Below are positions 26,276 to 37,026 of a DNA stretch of 64,000 nt, piece by piece. This DNA is from Aeromicrobium sp. Lineage in GTDB: Bacteria > Actinomycetota > Coriobacteriia > Anaerosomatales > Anaerosomataceae. Under the pieces are notes generated by a model. It worked only from the letters and a program-made list of their open reading frames with translations, was not told the DNA's origin and made no database searches. Every line of letters starts with the position of its first letter. Position 1 is the stretch's first letter. Position numbers and translations under genes: made by a program. The stretch covers positions 106,427 to 170,426 of the forward strand of contig JADIIM010000037.1 in assembly GCA_015351705.1 (NCBI GenBank). Direction: 5' to 3'.

Positions 26276-27061
26276 ATGGACTCCATGACCGTCTCCGAAG
26301 CCCGCGCACACCTCGGCGTCGACGACCCGCTCGCGCTTCAGCACGCCATCGCACGGTTCTCCGACGACCTTCGGCCCGGCGTTGTCCGCGCTCGAGACGC
26401 GGCCGTCAGGCGTCTTGCGCGGTTCCATGCCGAGGAGGCCAGGCTCGCCTCGATGGCCGAGACCGAACGCGAGCTCGCGGCGCGAGGTCTGGTCATCGTC
26501 GCCGGCGTCGATGAGGTCGGCCGAGGCGCGCTCGCCGGACCGGTGTCCGCAGGAGCGTGCGTCCTGCCGCTGGATGCGGTGATCCCGGGGCTGCGCGACT
26601 CCAAGACGCTGAGCCCGGACGCACGTGAGCGGCTCGACGTCTCCATCCGCCGGACTGCGATCGCGCTCGCGGTCTCTCACGTGCCTGCTCCAGTGATCGA
26701 CGGGATCGGCATCGCCAAGGCGACACGGCTCGCCATGACCCGCGCCATCACGGACCTGGACATCCCCGTCGACCACGTTCTGGTGGACGGCACGGACACG
26801 GCGCTGCCGTTCCCTTCTACTGCGATCGTTCGCGGCGATTCGACGGTGCGGGTCATCGCGGCAGGCGCGATCATCGCCAAGGTCGCCCGCGACCGGCTCA
26901 TGTGCGAACTCCATGAGCAGTACCCGGAGTACGGCTTCCGCGATCACAAGGGCTATGGATGTGCCACGCATCTGCGCGCTATTCACGATCGCGGTCCGAG
27001 TGAGGTGCACCGCATGAGCTTCAGCCCGTGCGGTGAACACCCACTGTTCCCGGTCGAGTGA
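26276..27061 (+). CDS. rnhB: Ribonuclease HII
   Basis: RNase HII cuts the RNA strand of RNA-DNA hybrids and removes single ribonucleotides from DNA. The 261-residue protein has the active-site motif AGVDEVGRGALAGP (76-89, Asp 79 and Glu 80), Asp 171 in VLVDGTD, and GAIIAKVARDRLM. The C-terminal FRDHKGYGCATH is also typical. About 70 residues precede the catalytic domain, as in the longer Gram-positive RNase HII proteins. ATG 26276 is chosen because the promoter's -10 ends eight bases upstream; a second ATG lies at 26285. Placement after rplS is conserved in Gram-positive genomes. Confidence 0.95.
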   Translation: MDSMTVSEARAHLGVDDPLALQHAIARFSDDLRPGVVRARDAAVRRLARFHAEEARLASMAETERELAARGLVIVAGVDEVGRGALAGPVSAGACVLPLDAVIPGLRDSKTLSPDARERLDVSIRRTAIALAVSHVPAPVIDGIGIAKATRLAMTRAITDLDIPVDHVLVDGTDTALPFPSTAIVRGDSTVRVIAAGAIIAKVARDRLMCELHEQYPEYGFRDHKGYGCATHLRAIHDRGPSEVHRMSFSPCGEHPLFPVE

Positions 27062-27135
27062 CCACCCACGACCACGTTCCCTACACCGTCCGACGCCGCT
27101 GTTGTGAATCCCGAGCATCGTTGGGTCACATCTCG

Positions 27136-27164
27136 TTCACCGCCAGCTTCGCTCCGGTTATGTG
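27136..27164 (+). promoter_or_regulatory. Possible promoter upstream of yraN-comM
   Basis: TTCACC (27136-27141) and TATGTG (27159-27164) are 17 bases apart within the 140-bp gap between rnhB and yraN. Both boxes are imperfect. The rest of the gap shows no strong hairpin. Confidence 0.3.
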
Positions 27165-27201
27165 CCCATGGTCACACTTTGCCCGAGAGGGGAGGGTGAC
27201 C

Positions 27202-27564
27202 ATGGACCGCAATGAGATCGGGGCTCGTGGTGAGAGCGCGGCGGCTGGGTATCTTGAGCGCACCGGCATGAGGGTCATCGAGAGGAACTGGCGCATACCC
27301 GCAGGGGAGATCGACATCATCGCCCTCGACGGGGACACGCTGGTGATGTGCGAGGTCAAGACGCGGACCACCGCGCGACGTGGCAGCCCGGAAGAGGCCG
27401 TGTCCGCTCGAAAGCGCCAGAAGATCACACGTCTCGCCGAGGCCTACTGCAGCCGGAACGGCTGCGACCCCTGCCCGGTCCGATTCGATGTGATCTCCAT
27501 CATGGTCATCCAGCCGGACCGCGCGCTGCTGCGCCACCACCGTGCCGCATTCATCGTGGAGTGA
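27202..27564 (+). CDS. yraN: YraN/UPF0102 family endonuclease-like protein
   Basis: A 120-residue protein of the UPF0102 family, which has a restriction-endonuclease-like fold and no settled function, though it is linked to DNA uptake and repair by genomic neighbours. The key motif GEIDIIALDGDTLVMCEVK (about 32-50) carries the Asp, Glu and Lys of a PD-(D/E)xK site. ATG 27202 follows GGGGAGGG. It is two bases from comM and close to dprA, consistent with a DNA-processing role in natural transformation or recombination. Confidence 0.9.
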   Translation: MDRNEIGARGESAAAGYLERTGMRVIERNWRIPAGEIDIIALDGDTLVMCEVKTRTTARRGSPEEAVSARKRQKITRLAEAYCSRNGCDPCPVRFDVISIMVIQPDRALLRHHRAAFIVE

Positions 27565-27566
27565 CC

Positions 27567-29027
27567 ATGCAGGCGACTGTAGCCAGCACGACGTTGACCG
27601 GCGTCGAGGCCGCGCCCGTCGAAGTACAGGCGGACGTCTCCACGGGACTCCCCGTGTTCGGCATCGTCGGACTCCCGGATACTGCCGTACAAGAGGCGCG
27701 CGACCGCGTACGTGCGTCACTTCGCGCTGCCGGCTTCGACTTCCCGAACGCCCGTGTCATCGTCAATCTCGCGCCTGCGCCGCTGCGCAAGCATGGAACG
27801 GGCTTCGACCTTCCCATCGCGCTGGCCATCCTCTGCGCAACAGGACAGATCCCTGCCGGCGCTCTTCAGGACGTGACCGCGGTCGGAGAGCTCGGACTGG
27901 ACGGTTCGGTCAGGCAGGTCCCGGGGATGATCGCCCACGCACTCTCGGCATCTCGCGAGGACAGGGATCTTCTCGGGCCCTCCGACGCCTCTGGCCTCCT
28001 CGGAGTGGTTCCCGGTCTCCGCTTCCGTGCCATCTCGTCGATCGCCTCGGTCCGCGCAGGACTCCCGCAGTACCGGTCCGCGTGCATATCCGCTCCTACT
28101 TCTGACCGTGTCCACCAGGTCGACCTGTCCGATATCAGCGGACACGCCTCGGCCAAACGGGCGTTGGAGATCGCGGCTGCAGGTGGCCATCACGTGCTGC
28201 TCATCGGCCCACCTGGCTCTGGCAAGACCATGCTTGCGCGTGCTATGTGCAGCATCCTGCCCGGACTCACTGATACGGAAAGACTGGAGACCGCGCTCGT
28301 GCACTCTGTGGCCGGGCTGGACACCTCTGCCGTCCTTGAGGGTCAGCGACCGTTCCGCGCACCGCACCACTCGTGCTCTACCGCTGGTCTGGTCGGCGGC
28401 GGGAGTCCGCCTCGACCGGGAGAGATCAGCCTTGCCCACAACGGCGTGCTGTTCCTCGATGAGCTGCCCGAGTTCGGACCGGCGTCGTTACAGGCGCTCA
28501 GGCAGCCGCTTGAAGAGGGTGTGGTGACCCTCGTGCGTGCGTTCGGAACGGTCCGTTACCCGGCCCGCGTCACCGTCATCGCCGCGATGAATCCCTGTCC
28601 GTGCGGCTACTCTGGCGACCCCGTACGTCCCTGCACGTGTACAGCCGGAGCAGTCTCCCGCTACACAGGGCGTATCGGCGGACCGCTCTACGATCGCATG
28701 GACGTGTGCATCCGGGTCGACCGTGTCGACCCCGGGGCGATCCTTGACGGAACCGCGACCGGAGAGGAGTCCACAGTGGCGCGTGACAGAGTCATCGCCG
28801 CCAGACAGACCGCTGACGTCTGCCATCGCGGAGCCCTCAGGTCGATGCTGACACCCGGCGCACGCGGGCTGCTTGAGGCGGCGGCTCGCACGATGAACCT
28901 CTCCGGGCGTGCGGTGACACGCGTCGTGAGGGTAGGGCGGACTATCGCCAGTCTCGACTCCGCCTCCAGTATCGAGGAATCGCACGTCAGTGAAGCGCTC
29001 GGACTGAGGTCCTGGGAGCCCTCATGA
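27567..29027 (+). CDS. comM: YifB/ComM family Mg-chelatase-like AAA+ ATPase
   Basis: ComM/YifB is a hexameric AAA+ helicase that promotes branch migration when transformed DNA is integrated. The 486-residue protein has an N-terminal Lon-substrate-like domain (about 1-165), Walker A GPPGSGKT (214-221), the family segment APHHSCSTAGLVGGG, Walker B VLFLDELPEF and a cysteine cluster CPCGYSGDPVRPCTC. ATG 27567 is two bases after yraN. The end overlaps dprA by four bases. The yraN-comM-dprA order is common and supports a competence-like module. Confidence 0.93.
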   Translation: MQATVASTTLTGVEAAPVEVQADVSTGLPVFGIVGLPDTAVQEARDRVRASLRAAGFDFPNARVIVNLAPAPLRKHGTGFDLPIALAILCATGQIPAGALQDVTAVGELGLDGSVRQVPGMIAHALSASREDRDLLGPSDASGLLGVVPGLRFRAISSIASVRAGLPQYRSACISAPTSDRVHQVDLSDISGHASAKRALEIAAAGGHHVLLIGPPGSGKTMLARAMCSILPGLTDTERLETALVHSVAGLDTSAVLEGQRPFRAPHHSCSTAGLVGGGSPPRPGEISLAHNGVLFLDELPEFGPASLQALRQPLEEGVVTLVRAFGTVRYPARVTVIAAMNPCPCGYSGDPVRPCTCTAGAVSRYTGRIGGPLYDRMDVCIRVDRVDPGAILDGTATGEESTVARDRVIAARQTADVCHRGALRSMLTPGARGLLEAAARTMNLSGRAVTRVVRVGRTIASLDSASSIEESHVSEALGLRSWEPS

Positions 29028-29872
29028 GCGATCGCAGATTCGCACTCAGGCGCGGTGAGACCGGATACCCACGATCGCTCGAGTCGACCCCCGACCCACC
29101 GGCGGTGCTCTACGGGATCGGAGACGCTGAGGCACTCGAGCCGGGGCTTGCGGTCGTAGGGGCCCGTCGTGCCACGCCCTACGGGCTGCGGTGCACGCGC
29201 CTGTTCTCAGCGTGGGCGGCGAGCGCAGGTGTACCGGTGATATCGGGGGCGGCGATCGGCTGCGACCAGGAGGCGCACCGGGCAGCGCTCGATCGCGGCG
29301 GCCCGACCATCGCTGTACTCGGATCCGGGCCTGACATTGACTACCCACGGCGATCGGCAGGCGTACTTCGGCAGATCCGTCACGAGCACGTCGTCGTCAG
29401 CGAATACCCGTTCGGGACCGAGCCCACCCGATGGACCTTCGTGCGCAGGAACAGGATCATCGCGGGCCTTGCTCGTGCCGTGCTGATCGTCGAGGCCGGT
29501 CTGCCAAGCGGCACGTTCACCACCGCCGACGCCGCTCTCGACGCAGGGCGGGACGTCCTCACCATCCCTGGGTCCATCTTCTCGCCCGAATCACGTGGCT
29601 CCAACAGACTCATCCGGCAGGGCGCCATCCCTGTCACCGATGTCTCCGAGCTGGCCCTTGCCCTTGGCATGGATGGCACCCAGGCTGCCCATGCGGAACG
29701 GCCGCCGCAGGACGATGCCGCCCTGCGTGCCCTGACTGCGGATCCTTTGCGTCCGGACGACCTCGCCCGCGCACTCGGGATCGATATCGTCTCCACCGCA
29801 CGAACACTCGGCGCCCTTGAGGCGCGTGGGCTGATCGCTCGCTACCCTGACGGACGGTACGGCATCGCATGA
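29024..29872 (+). CDS. dprA: DNA-processing protein DprA
   Basis: DprA loads RecA on incoming single-stranded DNA during natural transformation. The 282-residue protein has the Rossmann-like core with VGARRATPYG, SGAAIGCDQEAH and FVRRNRIIAGLA motifs. A C-terminal winged-helix (about 235-282, from DPLRPDDLARALGI) follows, as in many actinobacterial forms. The start overlaps comM (ATGA). No comEA or comEC lies nearby, so competence cannot be inferred from this alone; DprA also occurs in non-transformable bacteria. Confidence 0.93.
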   Translation: MSDRRFALRRGETGYPRSLESTPDPPAVLYGIGDAEALEPGLAVVGARRATPYGLRCTRLFSAWAASAGVPVISGAAIGCDQEAHRAALDRGGPTIAVLGSGPDIDYPRRSAGVLRQIRHEHVVVSEYPFGTEPTRWTFVRRNRIIAGLARAVLIVEAGLPSGTFTTADAALDAGRDVLTIPGSIFSPESRGSNRLIRQGAIPVTDVSELALALGMDGTQAAHAERPPQDDAALRALTADPLRPDDLARALGIDIVSTARTLGALEARGLIARYPDGRYGIA

Positions 29873-29891
29873 AAGGATGATGCTCGCCACG

Positions 29892-29899
29892 TATACAAT
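29892..29899 (+). promoter_or_regulatory. -10 element of a probably leaderless trmFO transcript
   Basis: Overlapping TATACA (29892-29897) and TACAAT (29894-29899) lie just before the trmFO ATG at 29906. The expected transcription start falls at or next to the A of the ATG. A recognisable -35 is lacking and no ribosome site is within 20 bases of the ATG. Confidence 0.5.
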
Positions 29900-29905
29900 G
29901 GCCAC

Positions 29906-31264
29906 ATGACTCATACAGCATCCCCTTCACACGTGACCGTCATCGGCGGCGGCCTGGCAGGCTCGGAGGCCGCCTGGCAGCTCGCGGCGCGCGGCGTGCC
30001 GGTACGCCTCATCGAGATGCGTCCGACCGTCATGGGACCGGCACACCATACAGGCCATCTTGCGGAACTCGTGTGCTCGAACTCACTCAAGAGCGTCGAC
30101 CCTGACACGGCAGCCGGCTGCCTCAAAGCGGAGCTCCGCGCGCTGGGGTCGCTGCTGCTCGCTCTCGCCGAGAAGCATGCAGTGCCCGCAGGCGCTGCCC
30201 TCGCCGTCGACCGTGAGGCGTTCTCCGCCGATGTGACGCAGACGCTGAGCAGCCATCCCCTCATCACCGTGGTGCGAGAGGAGGCACGCACCCTGCCAGA
30301 CGGCGACGTCGTTCTCGCTGCCGGCCCATTGCCCGGTGCAGCCCTGGAGGAAGCGCTGGCGCGGCTCACCGGTACGCAACGTCTCGCGTTCTACGATGCC
30401 GCCGCGCCGATAGTCGCGGCCGAATCGATAGACAGCGCGCTGGTGTTCGCTCAGTCGCGTTGGGACAAGGGTGGCGCCGACTACCTCAACTGCCCACTCG
30501 ATCGCGGCCAGTATGAGGCGCTCGTCACCGAGCTGCGCGCGGCCCGGCGCGTCCAGACGAAGGACTTCGAGCGCAAGGATCTCTTCAGCGCCTGCCAGCC
30601 GGTGGAGGAGATCGCACGCTCGGGCACCGACGCCCTGCGATTCGGCGCTCTCAAGCCGGTGGGCCTCTCGGATCCCTCCACCGGTCACCGGCCGTGGGCG
30701 GTCGTCCAGCTCCGGCCGGAGACTGCAGCGGCCACCGCCTACAACCTCGTCGGCTTCCAGACGAACCTCACCTTCGCCGAGCAGCGTAGGGTGTTCGGCC
30801 TCATCCCCGCACTGCGTGATGCCGAGTTCCTCCGGTACGGCGTCATGCATCGCAACACGTTCGTCGACGCTCCGCGCCTGCTCGACCCCGGCCTGCGGCT
30901 CCGGGCCCGTCCGTCCTTCCGTATCGCTGGCCAACTCGCTGGCACCGAAGGGTACCTCGAGGCGGTCGCGACCGGGCTGCTTGCAGCCCTCGATGTCTGG
31001 ACCCGGCGCACCGGCGCTCCACCTGTTCGCCTGCCGGACACCAGTGTCCTCGGCGCGTTGGTGGCGTACGCGACCGACCCCGCTACCGTTGACTACCAGC
31101 CGATGCACGTGAACTATGGGCTGCTGCCCCCGCTCGACCCGCCCGTGAAGCGCAAGCGTGAGCGTTACGCCGCCTACGGGGAACGTGCCCGGGACGACCT
31201 CGATCGCTACCTTCGCGCGCGACCGGAGCTCGCCCGACCTACTGGGGATGTGACGCTGCGGTGA
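29906..31264 (+). CDS. trmFO: Folate-dependent tRNA (uracil54-C5)-methyltransferase TrmFO
   Basis: TrmFO makes ribothymidine at position 54 of tRNA using methylene-tetrahydrofolate and FAD, in place of SAM-dependent TrmA. The 452-residue flavoprotein begins with the FAD-binding VIGGGLAGSEAAWQLA (12-27). It contains Cys 57 in LVCSNSLKS and the nucleophilic Cys in FSACQPVEE. The ATG at 29906 sits directly after a -10 box with no ribosome site, suggesting leaderless translation. The dprA-trmFO-xerC order matches Bacillus, where topA lies between dprA and trmFO; topA is not here. It overlaps xerC by four bases. Confidence 0.95.
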   Translation: MTHTASPSHVTVIGGGLAGSEAAWQLAARGVPVRLIEMRPTVMGPAHHTGHLAELVCSNSLKSVDPDTAAGCLKAELRALGSLLLALAEKHAVPAGAALAVDREAFSADVTQTLSSHPLITVVREEARTLPDGDVVLAAGPLPGAALEEALARLTGTQRLAFYDAAAPIVAAESIDSALVFAQSRWDKGGADYLNCPLDRGQYEALVTELRAARRVQTKDFERKDLFSACQPVEEIARSGTDALRFGALKPVGLSDPSTGHRPWAVVQLRPETAAATAYNLVGFQTNLTFAEQRRVFGLIPALRDAEFLRYGVMHRNTFVDAPRLLDPGLRLRARPSFRIAGQLAGTEGYLEAVATGLLAALDVWTRRTGAPPVRLPDTSVLGALVAYATDPATVDYQPMHVNYGLLPPLDPPVKRKRERYAAYGERARDDLDRYLRARPELARPTGDVTLR

Positions 31265-32163
31265 CCACACGACCTTCATCCGAGTCGATCGTGGACCAGT
31301 TCATCGCTCACCTTCGTATAGAGCGGAACCTCTCACCGCGCAGCGTCTCGGCCTACGGCTCGGACCTTGCAGCGTTCCTGGACTGGGCCGCCCGTTCCGA
31401 GATCCACGTGCTCGATGTCGACCACCGGGCACTCCGCAGGTATCTCGCAGAGCTCGACAAGGCCCGGTACGCGCGTCGCACGGTCGCGCGTCGGCTGTCC
31501 ACACTCCGCACCTTCTACCGTTTCTGTGTCGCCCGCGGGCACCTCGCATCGAGCCCGGCGGCGGTGCTCGCCACCCCACGGCCCGAGAGACGGCTGCCGC
31601 ACGTGGCACCCGACGAGGTGGTCCGAGCGTTGCTCGACGCTCCGGACCCTTCGACACCGCTGGGACTGCGCGACCTCGCTATCCTCGAGATGCTCTACGC
31701 TACCGGCATGCGCGTGAGTGAGCTCACGTCCCTGGACCTCGGGGACGTCGATCTGGCGCAGGGTCTCGCCACGGTGATGGGGAAGGGGAGTCGGCAACGC
31801 GTCGTCCCGCTGCACCAGCTCGCGGTTCGGCGCGTTCGCGACTACCTCGCACACGGACGCGGGCACCTGGGCCGCACGCGCGTCGACGATGCGCTCTTCC
31901 TCAACCGGCTCGGCACACGTCTTACGAGCGGCGGGGTCCGTCGCATGCTCGAATCGCGCCTCAAGGAGGCCGGTACGGCATCCGGCCTCACGCCACACGT
32001 TCTGCGCCACACCTTCGCCACACATCTTCTGGACGGTGGCGCCGATCTGAGGACCGTTCAAGAACTGCTCGGTCACATTGCGCTGTCAACCACCCAGATT
32101 TATACTCACGTCAGCACGAAACGCTTGCGTGACGTGCACAAAGGGGCACATCCACGGGCCTGA
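31261..32163 (+). CDS. xerC: Tyrosine recombinase XerC
   Basis: XerC-type recombinase resolves chromosome dimers at dif. The 300-residue protein has an N-terminal SAM-like DNA-binding domain (about 8-95) and a catalytic domain with the full set Arg 151, Lys 175, His 246, Arg 249, His 272 and Tyr 281. These lie in GMRVSEL, GKGSRQR, HVLRHTFATH and LGHIALSTTQIYTHV. GTG 31261 overlaps the trmFO stop. The neighbours and length favour the housekeeping Xer enzyme and not a phage or integron integrase. No dif site was identified in the window. Confidence 0.93.
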   Translation: MTTRPSSESIVDQFIAHLRIERNLSPRSVSAYGSDLAAFLDWAARSEIHVLDVDHRALRRYLAELDKARYARRTVARRLSTLRTFYRFCVARGHLASSPAAVLATPRPERRLPHVAPDEVVRALLDAPDPSTPLGLRDLAILEMLYATGMRVSELTSLDLGDVDLAQGLATVMGKGSRQRVVPLHQLAVRRVRDYLAHGRGHLGRTRVDDALFLNRLGTRLTSGGVRRMLESRLKEAGTASGLTPHVLRHTFATHLLDGGADLRTVQELLGHIALSTTQIYTHVSTKRLRDVHKGAHPRA

Positions 32164-32179
32164 TGGAGGGCCGAATCAC

Positions 32180-32971
32180 ATGAGATCCGACTCGCGCGCG
32201 GACGTGTCCGCGGTGTGGGCCGCGTTCAAGGACACGCGCGATCCGCACGCGCGTGAGGAACTCATCCTCGCATACTCACCCCTCGTCAAGTACGTCGCCG
32301 GTCGCCTCTCGGCCAACCTGCCGCAGACCGTCGACCCTGCCGATCTCATCTCCTACGGCGTGTTCGGCCTGATCGACGCCATCGAGAAATTCGAGATCGA
32401 TCGCGGCATCAAGTTCGAGACCTACGCCATCGCCCGCATCAGAGGTGCGATCATCGACGAGCTCCGCGCGATGGACTGGGTTCCCCGCTCCGTGCGCGCG
32501 CGGGCGCGCGAGTTCGAGGCCGCGTACATCACGCTCGAGAACCGGCTCCGCCGCGTGCCCAGTGACGCCGAGATCGCCGAGGAGATGGGCATTACGCTCG
32601 GCGATCTCCAGTCGGTGCTCACGAAGCTCTCCTACACGACGGTCCTGTCGTTCGAGGAGATGTGGACGCCCTCCGGTGACCGAGAAGAGCGCCACGACCC
32701 GCTGAGCGTCATCAAGGACCACGGCGCTGAGGATCCAGTGGAGATGTTCGAGTCCGCGGAGGTCAAAGAGATCCTGGCCTCGGCGATAGAGCGACTCCCT
32801 GATCGTGAGAAGACCGTGATAGCCTTGTACTACTACGAGGGCCTGACACTCAAAGAGATCGGCACCGTGCTCGGCGTCACCGAGTCCCGGGTGAGCCAGC
32901 TGCACACGAAGGCTGTGCTACGACTGCGCGCGCGCCTTAACGCGGCACAGGGCTTTGCCACGGCCCCATAG
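32180..32971 (+). CDS. FliA/WhiG-family RNA polymerase sigma factor
   Basis: A sigma-28 class factor of 263 residues. Region 2 (about 23-100) includes DLISYGVFGLIDAIEKF and FETYAIARIRGAIIDELR, region 3 spans about 105-175, and region 4 (about 200-252) has the helix-turn-helix LKEIGTVLGVTESRVSQLH. FliA controls flagellar genes, whereas WhiG controls sporulation in Streptomyces. No flagellar genes are in the window, so the regulon is unknown. In Bacillus the homologue sigD lies just upstream of rpsB at the end of the fla/che operon, and in Streptomyces whiG is also near rpsB; the same place is kept here. ATG 32180 follows GGAGGG. Confidence 0.9.
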   Translation: MRSDSRADVSAVWAAFKDTRDPHAREELILAYSPLVKYVAGRLSANLPQTVDPADLISYGVFGLIDAIEKFEIDRGIKFETYAIARIRGAIIDELRAMDWVPRSVRARAREFEAAYITLENRLRRVPSDAEIAEEMGITLGDLQSVLTKLSYTTVLSFEEMWTPSGDREERHDPLSVIKDHGAEDPVEMFESAEVKEILASAIERLPDREKTVIALYYYEGLTLKEIGTVLGVTESRVSQLHTKAVLRLRARLNAAQGFATAP

Positions 32972-33020
32972 CACCGCACCGTACTGCGTTCGACCGTTCA
33001 CACAAGGGGGAGTGTCCACT

Positions 33021-33617
33021 GTGGGTGCACACCGCGTTCTCATCGTCGAGGACACCGATCTGCTGCGTCGGATGTATCGTGACCGGCTCAGCCAGGACGG
33101 CTACGAGGTCCTGGAGGCCACCGACGGACTTGCCGCACTCACTGTCTTGCGTGATGAACGCGTCGACCTGATCTTGCTCGATCTGATCATGCCGCGCATG
33201 GGAGGCATCGAGGTCCTCGAGGCCATCTCAGCTGACCCCCGAACCAAAGGAACGCCTGTCGTCGTTCTGACCAACCTCGGTGAGGAGGACACCATCGAGC
33301 GCGCGGTTGCACTCGGCGCGCTCGACTACCTGCTCAAGAACGAGACGCGCCCCAACGACGTATCCGAGAAGGTCCGCCTCACGCTCAGCGCGTTCCATGC
33401 CCCGGATGAGGCCGCTACGTCCGCGTTCCGCATCAGGGTCCGGGACCGTGAGGACGACGCTGATGCGCTCATCTCCCACGCGGAACTCAAGCGCAGGTTC
33501 TGGTGTCCCGCGTGTGAGAACGAGCTCGCACTGGAGCTCGTTCCTGTGCCCGAGCACCACGGCCACTACGACGCGCGGTTCATCTGCCCCGCGTGCGGGC
33601 GGGACTTCGCGATCTGA
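33021..33617 (+). CDS. Response regulator receiver protein with C-terminal zinc ribbon
   Basis: A 198-residue response regulator with no DNA-binding output domain. The receiver (about 4-122) has the acidic pair Glu 10-Asp 11, phosphoacceptor Asp 54 in ILLDLIMP, Thr 84 and Lys 106, so it should be phosphorylatable. A charged linker leads to a zinc ribbon with two CxxC pairs (Cys 162/165 and Cys 189/192). GTG 33021 has AGGGGGAG upstream. It follows the sigma factor by 50 bases and may be co-transcribed with it. No histidine kinase is nearby. The zinc ribbon might mediate protein-protein contact, for example with RNA polymerase or the sigma factor, but this is a guess. Confidence 0.85.
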   Translation: MGAHRVLIVEDTDLLRRMYRDRLSQDGYEVLEATDGLAALTVLRDERVDLILLDLIMPRMGGIEVLEAISADPRTKGTPVVVLTNLGEEDTIERAVALGALDYLLKNETRPNDVSEKVRLTLSAFHAPDEAATSAFRIRVRDREDDADALISHAELKRRFWCPACENELALELVPVPEHHGHYDARFICPACGRDFAI

Positions 33618-33687
33618 GATCGGCCCGAACCCCGGCGCTCGGTCGCGCATCCTTCGGCTGACGATGGTGGTCGCCTCTGCGACCGTG

Positions 33688-33696
33688 TGGTATCCT
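33688..33696 (+). promoter_or_regulatory. Extended -10 promoter of rpsB-tsf
   Basis: TGG plus TATCCT (33691-33696) forms an extended -10 in the 193-bp gap before rpsB; the -35 is poor. The transcript would start near 33703 with a leader of about 108 bases containing a CCGGAC/GTCCGG stem (33742-33756). No other element is obvious in the gap. Confidence 0.55.
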
Positions 33697-33810
33697 ACGC
33701 AGCGCTCTTATCACACACGCCCGTGGATCCCGCGCGAGGTGCCGGACGATGTCCGGTCGCGGCAGGGAGATGAAGCGGGCGGAGGAACAACCGAACAGGG
33801 AGGCACCACC

Positions 33811-34665
33811 ATGTCCGTATCAATGAAGAACCTGCTTGAGGCCGGCGTGCACTTCGGTCATCAGACCCGCCGCTGGAACCCGAAGATGAAGCCGTACATC
33901 TTCACCGAGCGCAACGGCATCTACATCCTCGACCTCAAGCGCAGCCTGCATGAGATCGATCAGGCGTACCGCTTCGTGCGCGAGACCACCGCACGAGGGG
34001 GCTCGATCCTCTTCGTCGGCACCAAGAAGCAGGCGCAGGACCCCATCCGCCGCGAGGCGGAGCGCGCGGGACAGCCGTACGTGAACCAGCGCTGGCTCGG
34101 CGGAATGCTTACCAACTTCGTCACCATCCGCGGTCGCATCAGGCGCATGCTCGAGCTTGAGGGCATGGAGGAGTCGGGCGCTCTCGCCCAGCTCCCCAAG
34201 AAGGAGGCCCTGCTTCTCCGGCGTGAGCTCGAGAAGCTGCAGCGCGACCTGAACGGCATCCGCGACATGACCGACGTGCCCAAGGCGGTGTTCGTCGTCG
34301 ACACCAAGCGTGAGGCGATCGCCGTCAAGGAGGCACGCCGCCTGCAGATCCCTCTCATCGGCCTGGTGGACACCAACGCCGACCCGGACGAGGTCGACTT
34401 CGTGATCCCGGGCAACGACGACGCCATCCGCTCGGTGAGCCTGATCTGCCGCGTCATCGCTGACGCCGCTATCGACGGCCGCACCGCTGCCGGTCTGTCG
34501 GTCCCCGGCGACCAGGAGGCCGCCGAAGCCCCCGCTGAGCCCACCGCCACGGCGGAATCGCCAGCAGTGGAGCCCGCACCCGCGGCTGTGGAGGCACCTG
34601 ACGCCGCACCGGCGCCTGAGGCCGCTCCGGAAGCCACACCCGAGTCGGCCACTGACGCCGGGTAG
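33811..34665 (+). CDS. rpsB: 30S ribosomal protein S2
   Basis: S2 binds late in 30S assembly near the head-body junction. The 284-residue protein has a standard core (about 1-230) beginning [25 protein letters not shown] and including [10 protein letters not shown] and [26 protein letters not shown] signatures. The last ~55 residues are a low-complexity tail of Ala, Pro and Glu. ATG 33811 has a strong AGGGAGG site. The gene has its own promoter and is followed 60 bases later by tsf, the universal pairing. Confidence 0.96.
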   Translation: MSVSMKNLLEAGVHFGHQTRRWNPKMKPYIFTERNGIYILDLKRSLHEIDQAYRFVRETTARGGSILFVGTKKQAQDPIRREAERAGQPYVNQRWLGGMLTNFVTIRGRIRRMLELEGMEESGALAQLPKKEALLLRRELEKLQRDLNGIRDMTDVPKAVFVVDTKREAIAVKEARRLQIPLIGLVDTNADPDEVDFVIPGNDDAIRSVSLICRVIADAAIDGRTAAGLSVPGDQEAAEAPAEPTATAESPAVEPAPAAVEAPDAAPAPEAAPEATPESATDAG

Positions 34666-34725
34666 CAGTACACGCAGCACACGGACCCGATGACAGCCCG
34701 GCATCACGCCGGTCGAGGAGGACGC

Positions 34726-37023
<2,298 letters not shown>

Positions 37024-37026
37024 CCG

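Noticed and set aside
31261..32163. XerC-like recombinase as sign of a mobile element or integron
   Set aside because: It lies in the conserved trmFO-xerC position, is full length, and no attachment sites or cassette genes are nearby.
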